From positions 1 to 14,849 of the forward strand of contig CAYNRQ010000027.1 of the NCBI GenBank assembly GCA_964399875.1: a DNA stretch of 14,849 nt, written 5' to 3'. The stretch comes from CAYNRQ01 sp964399875. GTDB lineage: Archaea; Aenigmatarchaeota; Aenigmatarchaeia; QMZP01. Positions 6,395 through 12,677 of the stretch are shown in pieces; position 1 is the first letter of the stretch; every line of letters begins with the position of its first letter. The position numbers and the translations under genes were made by a program. The notes beneath the pieces are model-generated. The model was not told the DNA's origin, searched no databases, and saw only the letters and a program-made list of their open reading frames with translations.

Positions 6395-6845
6395 TTAAAC
6401 CCCGCCTTTCCATTGCTGCAACTTCAGTCTTGCCATTTCCTTGATAAAGCCGGGCATGTCCCGGACAGGTCTTACTGTAGAGGCCGGGTCTTCTTTCCAT
6501 TCAATGGATATCTCCTCTATTGGATATTTTCCTGCTGCTCTGACTATCAGCTCTGAATCAAAAAAGAAGCCGTTGCTTTCCACAAATGGAAGCACATAGA
6601 CCAGCCATGGTGTTTTTATAGCAGCGCCCTTTCCACACTGCCCCACAAAGTAGTATATTATTCCGTCTGTGACCAGGTTTTGGGCAGTCTTGTTGTTCCG
6701 TCGGTTGAGTTATTGTCTGATATTATTATATCGTAATGATCTTGTTGTTCTTGCAGAAATTCGTAGAGTCTTAGTGTGTTGGGTACTATAACATCCTCTT
6801 CGTTATAAGCCGGAAGTACCACGGCTATCTTTTCTCCCCTGCCAT
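6395..6845 (-). pseudogene. Decayed family 2 glycosyltransferase (dolichyl-phosphate sugar synthase-like)
   Basis: Pieces of one GT-A enzyme of about 240-250 residues are spread over two frames. The N-terminus is intact: KIAVVLPAYNEEDV and IISDNNSTDGT, the nucleotide-sugar site. After this the frame runs into a stop at 6658-6660, but the next frame continues the family pattern: TAQNLVTDG, GQCGKGAAIK, then FVESNGFFFDSELIV and EISIEWKEDP. A single base missing near 6686-6697 explains the break. Between GAAIK and the C-terminal block (about 6614) roughly 100 residues are absent, including the DXD metal site and the GSR region, so it cannot be active. A TATA box predicts initiation at the ATG at 6843-6845, whose frame hits TAG after six codons. 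One more A in the A4 run (6830-6833) would restore MAGEKKIAVVLPAY. Confidence 0.8.
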
Positions 6846-6865
6846 GACAAAGCTTTGGGAAAAAA

Positions 6866-6877
6866 CAATTTATACCT
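6866..6877 (-). promoter_or_regulatory. TATA-type promoter of the decayed glycosyltransferase
   Basis: On the minus strand AGGTATAAATTG is centred near 6871, 26 nt before the ATG at 6845. It looks intact and is used here to locate the ancestral start codon. Confidence 0.5.
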
Positions 6878-6930
6878 TTCTGTAAGTTTTTTAGGGAGAC
6901 CATTCAATATATATACAGGGGGTGAACTGA

Positions 6931-7854
6931 TTGAAAGGAACTTTAGCCATAATATTGCTTGCTTTGCTAATTATAGCCATTCCAGTAATTGCCCAGGAAC
7001 CCAATATAACAGCGGTTTCTAACAGACCTTCCCTGACTCTTATTGGTATTTTGGGAAGGGGTATAGCAGCAAACCCTGCTGATGCAATGGACTTCATGAT
7101 AGTGAAGTTTGGAATTGCAACAGCAAGGATAAACAACAAAGCAAGGAGAGTAGGGATTGTAAAGATAGATGATATCAGATATGTTCTAAGGAACATATCA
7201 ATAGCTGACGGGCATGCAACAGGCAGGATATACAAAAATGCGAGTGAGGTTGGATCCTTTGATGTATCCTCTGTTATGAAAGGGGATACAGAGATCTGGG
7301 CAGGAACCATGGACCTTGATGGAACCACATACCATCTTTATGTTATAGAGGGTGTGAGACCAATAAAGGCGGCAGAGTTGAAGGAAAAGGTTGTTGAATA
7401 CTGCAATAAAACAACAGACACTAATTGCAGGGACAGACTAAGAAACTACTGTCAGGACCACCCAAACGATGCAAGGTGCAGGGCCTTATTCAGGGCATGG
7501 TGTGTGAAAGGGAAGAACATGGATGACTCGAGATGCAGGTATGAATTCAGGAAATGGTGCAGTAAAAACCCTCGGAACAAATACTGCATACCTTTTGCTT
7601 TGAACAGGTCAAAAAGATACTGCGAGGAACACTCGGATTCCACAATATGTAAGAGGATAGCAAATGCAACAGCAAATCTGTGCCAGAACAATCCGGACAA
7701 CGAGGGCTGTGCAACAGTAAAATACCTTATAGCAGAGAGGCCCAACCTGCTTAGGAATGTTCAGGCTTTGAGAACAAGGATTCAGAACATCAGGACAACC
7801 GCAACCAGAATAACAAGACCAGCAATAAGTGCTGATCTGGAAGGGGAGGTTTAA
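6931..7854 (+). CDS. Secreted protein with six tandem two-cysteine repeats
   Basis: 307 residues. The start is TTG at 6931, supported by GGGGGTGA ending 5 nt upstream. The signal peptide spans about 1-21 (hydrophobic to VIAQ). Residues 25-140 form a globular, beta-rich part with no recognised domain. From 157 to 260 there are six units of the form aromatic/Leu-Cys-x(7-10)-Cys-x(7-11), with Cys at 158/166, 174/183, 191/202, 210/219, 231/240 and 251/260. The units often contain Asn-Pro or His-Pro and end in basic helices. One disulfide per unit would give a helical solenoid-like rod (inference). The tail (265-307) is basic and helical with no membrane anchor. A Cys-containing lipoprotein follows 1 nt after the stop, so they may work together at the cell surface. 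Function unknown. Confidence 0.75.
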   Translation: MKGTLAIILLALLIIAIPVIAQEPNITAVSNRPSLTLIGILGRGIAANPADAMDFMIVKFGIATARINNKARRVGIVKIDDIRYVLRNISIADGHATGRIYKNASEVGSFDVSSVMKGDTEIWAGTMDLDGTTYHLYVIEGVRPIKAAELKEKVVEYCNKTTDTNCRDRLRNYCQDHPNDARCRALFRAWCVKGKNMDDSRCRYEFRKWCSKNPRNKYCIPFALNRSKRYCEEHSDSTICKRIANATANLCQNNPDNEGCATVKYLIAERPNLLRNVQALRTRIQNIRTTATRITRPAISADLEGEV

Positions 7855-7855
7855 G

Positions 7856-8158
7856 ATGTGGAAGCAGGTATTCCTGATCTTAATCCTTATAATATCCATG
7901 GTAGTGGTCAGCGGGTGCACGCGGGAAACGGCAACATGTGCTCAGGATATCAAGCAGTGCCCTGACGGAACCACAGTCGGCAGAAACCCTGATCTAAACT
8001 GCGACTTCGATCCTTGTCCTGGCGATACAGGGCCTACAGGCAAGATAGCAGCAGGCTTTGATTCAGAATCACAGGCCTTGGACAGCTTGGAAGCAGAGTT
8101 AGAGCAGGCAATAGAAGACGTAAATTTAAATGATCTGGAGGGGGAACTTTTAGAATAA
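7856..8158 (+). CDS. Small lipoprotein with CPDG cysteine motif
   Basis: 100 residues from the ATG at 7856, chosen because GGGGAGGT ends 5 nt upstream; an in-frame upstream start would put extra residues before the signal peptide. The signal peptide ends at the lipobox VVSGC near residue 21. The mature protein has a short module C-x6-KQCPDGTTVGRNP-x3-C-x4-CP of the type found in many secreted bacterial and archaeal proteins, then a linker and an acidic amphipathic tail (about 65-100, rich in Glu, Asp, Leu). It begins 1 nt after the stop of the Cys-repeat protein, so the two form an operon. The membrane-anchored acidic tail might pair with the basic C-terminus of that protein (inference). Confidence 0.72.
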   Translation: MWKQVFLILILIISMVVVSGCTRETATCAQDIKQCPDGTTVGRNPDLNCDFDPCPGDTGPTGKIAAGFDSESQALDSLEAELEQAIEDVNLNDLEGELLE

Positions 8159-8164
8159 ACCCTC

Positions 8165-8181
8165 TTGTTTTTCTTTTTTTG
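8165..8181 (+). terminator. T-tract terminator after the Cys-repeat/lipoprotein operon
   Basis: TTGTTTTTCTTTTTTTGG starts 6 nt after the stop codon at 8158. Its position directly after the operon and its length make it a good archaeal T-tract terminator. Confidence 0.5.
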
Positions 8182-8267
8182 GAAATAGGTATATTAAATA
8201 CTTGTATGCAAAAAGGCAAGAAGCTGAGAAAATTGCAATAACTGTTTGAAGAAGCATTTGTCTTCTT

Positions 8268-8594
8268 GTGGTAGTTTCCCCATCGTACGGTATCCTAACA
8301 GGTAACATTGTCATAAATGCAGGACAGACTCTGTCATTTAGGTACCTATTTCAACGCGTATGGGACCGTGATAAGCCGGTGTCCGATGAAAAGATGCGCG
8401 GCTCAATACAAGGAGCCCAGACCGCGCTGAACAGCTTTGCACACAAGCCTTTTATTGTTTTGAAGACGACTAAGAGACGCGAAGACCTGGAGGATGCTGT
8501 AATTCTTCGCTGGTGGGGCGGGGACAAATACACGATCAGGGACAGGGCACCCAGAGAGTGCTGCATTATCACCAGGTGTGAATTACCTGAATAA
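8268..8594 (+). CDS. Orphan hypothetical protein, atypical codon use
   Basis: Open frame of 108 residues from GTG at 8268, with no ribosome site or clear TATA spacing; an in-frame TGA at 8247 limits any extension. The protein is mixed alpha/beta in look, has CC near the C-terminus (RECCIITRCELPE) and no signal peptide, membrane segment or family motif that I recognise. CGC/CGT codons for Arg are about as common as AGA/AGG, unlike most genes of the window, and the stretch is richer in GC. It converges with the minus-strand gene at 8629. It may be an acquired gene, a fragment, or a chance frame. Confidence 0.35.
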   Translation: MVVSPSYGILTGNIVINAGQTLSFRYLFQRVWDRDKPVSDEKMRGSIQGAQTALNSFAHKPFIVLKTTKRREDLEDAVILRWWGGDKYTIRDRAPRECCIITRCELPE

Positions 8595-8628
8595 TTCATA
8601 GGGGACCGCCGAACAAATCCGTTTATCC

Positions 8629-9225
8629 TCAAAAAAACGAGAAGTATATGTCGTTTGAGATACTCTTAAGATGGCTGTCTACTAGCGTTTGGGGTACCCC
8701 CATAATGTCGACGTACTCAGTCAGAAGCTGTTCAACAGCCTCTTGGAAGCCTTCGAAATTCCTGTAGCTCTCGCGTAGTTTTGGCTCAAAGTCAAGCTGC
8801 TTAAAGGTGTGCGCAATGCATCTGTCGCATTTACGATAAAGATGTGCCTCGTGAATATTGATAATGTGACAGTAGCCATCTCTTCGCGGATCAGCCACAT
8901 ATTCCTCGTATATAGGCATGACCCTTTCGTCAGTTGGCTTCTTGTCGATTTTCAGCACCCAACTGAAACACATTTTGTTTTGGATATCGGCGGGGACATT
9001 TTTACGGTGGAACATGTTCCGGAGAGCAGAGGCCATGGAGGCGAAATAGTCCACCCGCGACCATTTATTATCACAACTAAATCCATACTGCATAGGTACT
9101 CCTTCCGGAGTAAGATCAAGCTCTCGATACTTCCTCGCTAGATGCTTTAGCCTTTCCATTTCTGGAACGTAGCCGTCGTTCCAGGTGCCCTGGAAAGACA
9201 CCTCCATGATATCGATTCGGGACAT
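8629..9225 (-). CDS. Orphan hypothetical protein, probably acquired
   Basis: 198 residues, ATG at 9225; no clear ribosome site or TATA box upstream. No signal peptide or membrane segment, so probably cytoplasmic. A cluster of possible metal ligands, CHIINIHEAHLYRKCDRC, sits near residues 123-140 (C-x4-H-x2-H-x4-C-x2-C) and could form a zinc site (inference). Eight of 14 Arg codons are CGN and only 2 of 12 Ile codons are ATA, against strong AGA/AGG and ATA preference in most of the window, which points to recent transfer. It lies tail to tail with the small plus-strand frame, 34 nt apart. I do not recognise the family. Confidence 0.6.
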   Translation of the reverse strand: MSRIDIMEVSFQGTWNDGYVPEMERLKHLARKYRELDLTPEGVPMQYGFSCDNKWSRVDYFASMASALRNMFHRKNVPADIQNKMCFSWVLKIDKKPTDERVMPIYEEYVADPRRDGYCHIINIHEAHLYRKCDRCIAHTFKQLDFEPKLRESYRNFEGFQEAVEQLLTEYVDIMGVPQTLVDSHLKSISNDIYFSFF

Positions 9226-9355
9226 ATGTTGTAATTGACCGTAAGATTTAAGAAGCTAACGGCCAAATGCAAGGCCGTATTTGCTTGATTTGTGAGTCAG
9301 GCAGCTACCGCGTTGAGGAACCACTGTTAATTTTGTATATGAGTTCGGCCTGATG
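9226..9355. other. Intergenic region with a short perfect hairpin
   Basis: 130 nt between the orphan gene and the DUF357 gene. It holds ACGGCC (9259-9264) and GGCCGT (9273-9278), a 6-bp stem with an 8-nt loop. AAGAAGCT (9250-9257) also occurs near the left side of the atypical block (8218-8225), which could be chance or a trace of insertion. Nothing else was recognised. Confidence 0.3.
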
Positions 9356-9667
9356 TTAATCAGTTGTACTCTGTTTAACATTCTCAACAAGGTTGCATCT
9401 GCGTATTGTCTCCCAAATGCCCCAGGCATAGATAATGGCCTCGAAGGCCCTGGTGTAATCCTTTTTCTTAAGAAAATGCTTTGTGTCCTGGATGTAGGCT
9501 TTTATGTTTTCTATCACACCCTTCATGATTTTTTTGTCTAGTTTGTCTGTCGGCTGGATGTCCTTTATTTCCTTTTCCAGTTTGTCCAGCCACTTAATAG
9601 TTTCCGTTTTCAGCTCGTCCATTGTTTTCACATTCTCATCCCTTATGTCTGGTCCCTCTTTCTTCAT
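9356..9667 (-). CDS. DUF357 family protein
   Basis: 103 residues, all helical in appearance. The block AYIQDTKHFLKKKDYTRAFE followed by AIIYAWGIWE matches the DUF357 signature (alternating helices, YxDAxxFLxxxDYxxAFxAxxYAWG), a small domain found in archaea with no established biochemical role. The N-terminal part (DELKTETIKWLDKLEKE) is the usual first helix. Its ATG overlaps the TGA of the upstream gene (ATGA, 9664-9667), so the two are translationally coupled. Assignment to the family is firm; function is unknown. Confidence 0.82.
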   Translation of the reverse strand: MKKEGPDIRDENVKTMDELKTETIKWLDKLEKEIKDIQPTDKLDKKIMKGVIENIKAYIQDTKHFLKKKDYTRAFEAIIYAWGIWETIRRCNLVENVKQSTTD

Positions 9668-10031
9668 GTTTCTCCCTTCTTTCTATTATATTTTCTCAAG
9701 ATTTTGTTCAGGGTATGCATGAGCGGCTTTCTCCAGTCATGCTCCAATTGTGTCCTTATGAGCTTGACCAAAAACCTGTCTTCCTTTGTCAGCTTAAGCT
9801 TTTCCAGTCGCTTGGTTTTTAACAAAATCTCATAGTCTTTATCCGTTGACATTACGTATTTTTTCTTTTCATATTCTGTTAAATGAACTTTTTTGCTTAG
9901 TCTATGCATTCTTTCCCTGACAAGCATCATCCATTCTTTATCCTTTTCCAATGCTCTGCGCAGCTTGTCCCCTGCATAACGACTCTTGTAGAAATCTTCA
10001 ATTTCTTGAAGTCTCGAAATTCCTTTTTCAT
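9664..10031 (-). CDS. Conserved-looking small basic protein, 5' end apparently frameshifted
   Basis: A continuous frame runs from just after a stop near 10034 down to the TGA at 9664, but it contains no ATG before residues like MMLVRERMH; an automatic start would be the TTG at 9951. The frame upstream of that TTG is protein-like (RLQEIEDFYKSRYAGDKLRR) and should be part of the gene. An ATG at 10031 lies in another frame; one more A in the A5 run at 10024-10028 would give MKKGISRLQEIEDFYKSRYA in phase with the rest. The promoter position supports this ATG. The protein is helical and Lys-rich, with TDKDYEILLKTKRLEKL and LIRTQLEHDWRKPL as likely conserved blocks. It is coupled to the DUF357 gene by an ATGA overlap. 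Function not known. Confidence 0.6.
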
Positions 10032-10045
10032 ATTAATAAATAATT

Positions 10046-10061
10046 CTCTATATATAATTAG
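10046..10061. promoter_or_regulatory. Shared divergent TATA region
   Basis: TCTATATATAATTA lies between the starts at 10031 (minus) and 10080 (plus). Its centre, near 10054, is 26 nt from the plus ATG and about 23 nt from the minus ATG. The near-symmetrical TATATA core could serve both directions, with only 48 nt separating the two genes. Confidence 0.5.
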
Positions 10062-10079
10062 ATATCTTTTGGTGAATTT

Positions 10080-12407
10080 ATGTATGTTCTGAAGCTGGAG
10101 AATGTTGGCATAGAAAATAAAAACATTGGCCAGAAGGCAATAGGTCTGGGCGAGATGCTTAAGGCCGGGATGCCTGTTCCTGGTGGATTTGTTGTTACAA
10201 AAGAGGCCTTTATGAAGTTTATGATGGCAGGTGGCCTTGGAGAAAGGATAAAGGCCCTGCTGGATAATCTGGATGTGAGTGATAATAAGGCTGTGGAGAG
10301 TGTATCAAGGCAGATAAGGGATATGATTATGAATTCAGAAATGCCTGATTACATAGCAGGGGAAGTGAAGAATTTGTACGAGGAGCTGTCTGTTGGAAAG
10401 GAGATAAAGGAGCTTGGGGGGGCTGCCCTGGATTTTGTGAAGGCAGGAAGAACCCAGACATTCGTTGCTGTAAGAAGCTCTTTTATAAACGGTGATGTTC
10501 CGGGTTTTGGATGGATGCTTGAATCAAGGCTGGGCGTGCAGGGAATAGAGGAGCTGTTAAATGCTATTAAAAAATGCTGGTCCTCTTTGTTCACACCCTG
10601 GATTATATGTGATATCAAAAACAAGGGTATTGATATGACCTCTATGGGCGTTGTTGTTCAGAAGATGGTGGATGCAGAGAAAAGCGGTGTTATTTTCACA
10701 GCAGACCCGATAACCAGCAATACAGAAAGGATGGTGATTGAGGCAACATGGGGGTATGGGGATTCGCTTGGTTTTGGTCTGGTAATACCAGATAATTATG
10801 TTGTTGATAAAAACAGCGGCAGTGTTCTTGATAAAAAGATAGGGAAAAAGACGTGGCTGAGAAAAAGAAATGAGATGTCAGGCGGGGTTATAAAGGATGC
10901 TGTGGAGAAAGGGAATGTGGATGCTGACGTACTGGATCAGACCGAGATAAGGAAGCTCTGGGAGCTTGCAAGGATGATTGAGGGTCACTATGGCAACCTG
11001 CCACACAACATAGAGTGGTGCAAAGAAAAGAACAGAATGTTCCTTTTACAGATAAGCCCTGTTCAAGCCGTAAAAAGGCCTGAAGAGGAAGAAAGGATAG
11101 AAGGGAAGGTTTTGTTAAAGGGCCGGGCAGTGTTTCCTGGCGTTGCAAAGGGCAGGGTTAGGATAGTTTCAGGGCTAGAGGAGTTAAACAAGATAGAGCA
11201 GGAGGATATTCTGGTCACCAAGATGACAGGTCCAGATATGCTGTTTGGAATAAAAAAAGCAGCTGGTATAATAACTGATGATGGGGGATTAACCTGCCAT
11301 GCAGCTGCCGTGGCAAGGGAACTGAATATTCCGTGCATTGTTGGAACAGAAACAGCCACATCAGGATTAAGGGAAGACCAGGATATAATTATAGATGCAA
11401 ACAAGGGCGCTGTTTACCAGTATTCTTCTGTTCAGGCTCAGGTAGACGCTCCATCCGGACCTGAACCGCCTGATACCAAACACAAAGAGATAATGGAGTC
11501 TGTTCTGGGTGGTTCAGACAAGCTGACTGTGACAGAGGTAAAGGCGAATATAAGATCTTCTGAGAAGGCTGAACACGCTGCTGAGCACGCAGATGGTATT
11601 GGTATGCTTAAGGTAGAACATGTAATTGCAGAGTCAGGCAAGCATCCAATGCACATGGCAAAAACAGAACCAGAGGAGCTGATAAGAAGTATTGTTGATT
11701 GTATAGGAAGGGTGGCCAGGCCTTTTTATCCAAAGCCTGTCTGGTACAGGGCCATGGATATGAGAACAGATGAGTTCAGGGAATTAGAGGGTGGAGAAGA
11801 AGAACCCAGGGAGACAAACCCCATACTGGGTTGGCACGGAATAAGAAGGGTGCTGGATGAGCCAGATGTTTTTAATTGCGAAATATCGGCTATAAAAAGA
11901 CTGCATGATCAGGGGCTGAACAATATAGCCCTGATGCTGCCTTTTGTAAGCAGCATAGAGGAACTGAGAAGGGTAAAGGATATGATTGATTTTCCCCTTA
12001 AGCTGGGAATAATGATTGAGACACCTGCATCTGCCATGGATATAGAGGGGTTTTGCAGGGAAGGTCTTGATTTTGTTTCAATAGGTTCTAATGATCTTGC
12101 GCAGCTGACACTGGGTGTGGACAGGGACAATGCAAAGGTTTCCAGACTTTATTCAGAGCATCATCCGGCTGTTGTTGATCTGATAAAGAGGGTTGTAAGG
12201 GTTTGCAAAAAATACGGTGTTAAAACATCTATTTGCGGTGAAGCAGGAAGCGATCCCAGAATGGCAGAGATCCTGGTTAGGGCTGGCATAGACTCCATAT
12301 CCACAGAAGCAGAATCCCTGGAAGAAATAAGAAAGGTGGTGTCCAGGGCAGAGAGAAGGATTCTGTTGGAGAATATGAGAGATAAGAATGAAAGGCGTGT
12401 TGCCTGA
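10080..12407 (+). CDS. ppsA: Phosphoenolpyruvate synthase / pyruvate phosphate dikinase-family enzyme
   Basis: 775 residues, full length for PEP synthase. ATP-binding domain (about 1-345): GQKAIGLGEM, FVAVRSSF, FTPW, SGVIFTADP, EATWGYGDSLG and PDNYVVDK. Swivelling domain: TDDGGLTCHAAAVARE with the phospho-accepting His near 407. PEP/pyruvate barrel (about 475-760): NIRSSEKAEHA, GWHGIRR, GIMIETPASA, SIGSNDLAQLTLGVDRDN and CGEAGSDP with the catalytic Cys near 719. It would interconvert pyruvate and PEP for gluconeogenesis. Two departures: the family's ATAED segment after VRSS is replaced by FINGDVPGFGW, and the usual Arg of GLLRxEH is Lys511 (GMLKVEH). GGTGA lies 5 nt before the ATG, and a TATA box 26 nt before it. 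PPDK is an alternative, but its length and motifs favour PEP synthase. Confidence 0.88.
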   Translation: MYVLKLENVGIENKNIGQKAIGLGEMLKAGMPVPGGFVVTKEAFMKFMMAGGLGERIKALLDNLDVSDNKAVESVSRQIRDMIMNSEMPDYIAGEVKNLYEELSVGKEIKELGGAALDFVKAGRTQTFVAVRSSFINGDVPGFGWMLESRLGVQGIEELLNAIKKCWSSLFTPWIICDIKNKGIDMTSMGVVVQKMVDAEKSGVIFTADPITSNTERMVIEATWGYGDSLGFGLVIPDNYVVDKNSGSVLDKKIGKKTWLRKRNEMSGGVIKDAVEKGNVDADVLDQTEIRKLWELARMIEGHYGNLPHNIEWCKEKNRMFLLQISPVQAVKRPEEEERIEGKVLLKGRAVFPGVAKGRVRIVSGLEELNKIEQEDILVTKMTGPDMLFGIKKAAGIITDDGGLTCHAAAVARELNIPCIVGTETATSGLREDQDIIIDANKGAVYQYSSVQAQVDAPSGPEPPDTKHKEIMESVLGGSDKLTVTEVKANIRSSEKAEHAAEHADGIGMLKVEHVIAESGKHPMHMAKTEPEELIRSIVDCIGRVARPFYPKPVWYRAMDMRTDEFRELEGGEEEPRETNPILGWHGIRRVLDEPDVFNCEISAIKRLHDQGLNNIALMLPFVSSIEELRRVKDMIDFPLKLGIMIETPASAMDIEGFCREGLDFVSIGSNDLAQLTLGVDRDNAKVSRLYSEHHPAVVDLIKRVVRVCKKYGVKTSICGEAGSDPRMAEILVRAGIDSISTEAESLEEIRKVVSRAERRILLENMRDKNERRVA

Positions 12408-12452
12408 CATTATAAGGCAATGCATAGAAGTTGGGGGATTGGAAAGGTCCTG

Positions 12453-12503
12453 GGTCCAGATTAACCAACAGCGACACGATCTGACCAATTAACCGTTTGG
12501 GAG
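12453..12503 (+). repeat. Repeated intergenic element, copy B
   Basis: GGTCCAGAT (12453-12461) pairs with ATCTGACC (12479-12486) with one bulged C. The apical loop starts TAACCAA, as the apical loop of copy A at 2771-2868 contains TTAACCAA. The 3' part CAATTAACCGTTTGGGAG (12486-12503) matches copy A at 17 of 18 positions. Unlike copy A, no complementary CTCCCAAAC arm is visible upstream, so this copy is shorter or truncated. It is followed by an ATG at 12509 that opens only four codons. Confidence 0.55.
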
Positions 12504-12639
12504 ATTATATGAAAGGCCGATAAGATAATATTGTTAACCAGTGATCTTAAAAAGGATGTAATATTGTATAAGGGCGTCTGATGAGAAAAAGGCCGCAGAA
12601 TATACAAAGGGTTTCTTTAAGGTTTCAAGAATGAAATCC

Positions 12640-12658
12640 CAATCATTTTAAATATCTA
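12640..12658 (+). promoter_or_regulatory. TATA-type promoter for the CARDB surface protein
   Basis: CATTTTAAATATC, centred near 12651, lies 27 nt before the ATG at 12678, and no ribosome site precedes the ATG. This fits a leaderless mRNA. Confidence 0.55.
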
Positions 12659-12677
12659 ATGGTAGTAAAAATATTAT

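Larger units (their letters stand above)
12408..12677. other. 270-nt intergenic region with repeat element copy B and promoter
   Basis: No convincing gene in either strand. It begins with a weak hairpin over the PEP synthase stop (TTGCC 12400-12404 with GGCAA 12416-12420), then carries copy B of the repeated element (12453-12503). A third TTAACC occurs at 12534. The stretch 12541-12630 has scattered purine-rich sequence and a TGATGA at 12579 without a matching D box. The last 35 nt hold the promoter of the CARDB protein gene. Confidence 0.5.

Noticed and set aside
5847..6398. Plus-strand open frame of 183 codons opposite the M42 gene
   Set aside because: The minus strand encodes all metal ligands of M42 peptidases; the plus frame is an antisense shadow.
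8206..8241. Eleven-residue ORF MQKGKKLRKLQ after the lipoprotein operon
   Set aside because: The TATA-like sequence upstream is only about 13 nt away, there is no ribosome site, and the peptide is very short.
8218..9257. AAGAAGCT on both sides of the atypical gene block as an insertion target duplication
   Set aside because: Eight bases in AT-rich DNA recur by chance, the copies are not at sharp composition boundaries, and no transposase or inverted ends are seen.
12400..12420. Hairpin terminator at the end of the PEP synthase gene
   Set aside because: Only five base pairs with an 11-nt loop, no T tract after it, and archaeal termination does not depend on such hairpins.
12575..12610. C/D box guide RNA
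   Set aside because: A TGATGA at 12579 resembles a C box, but no CTGA D box follows at a suitable distance and there is no C'/D' pair.
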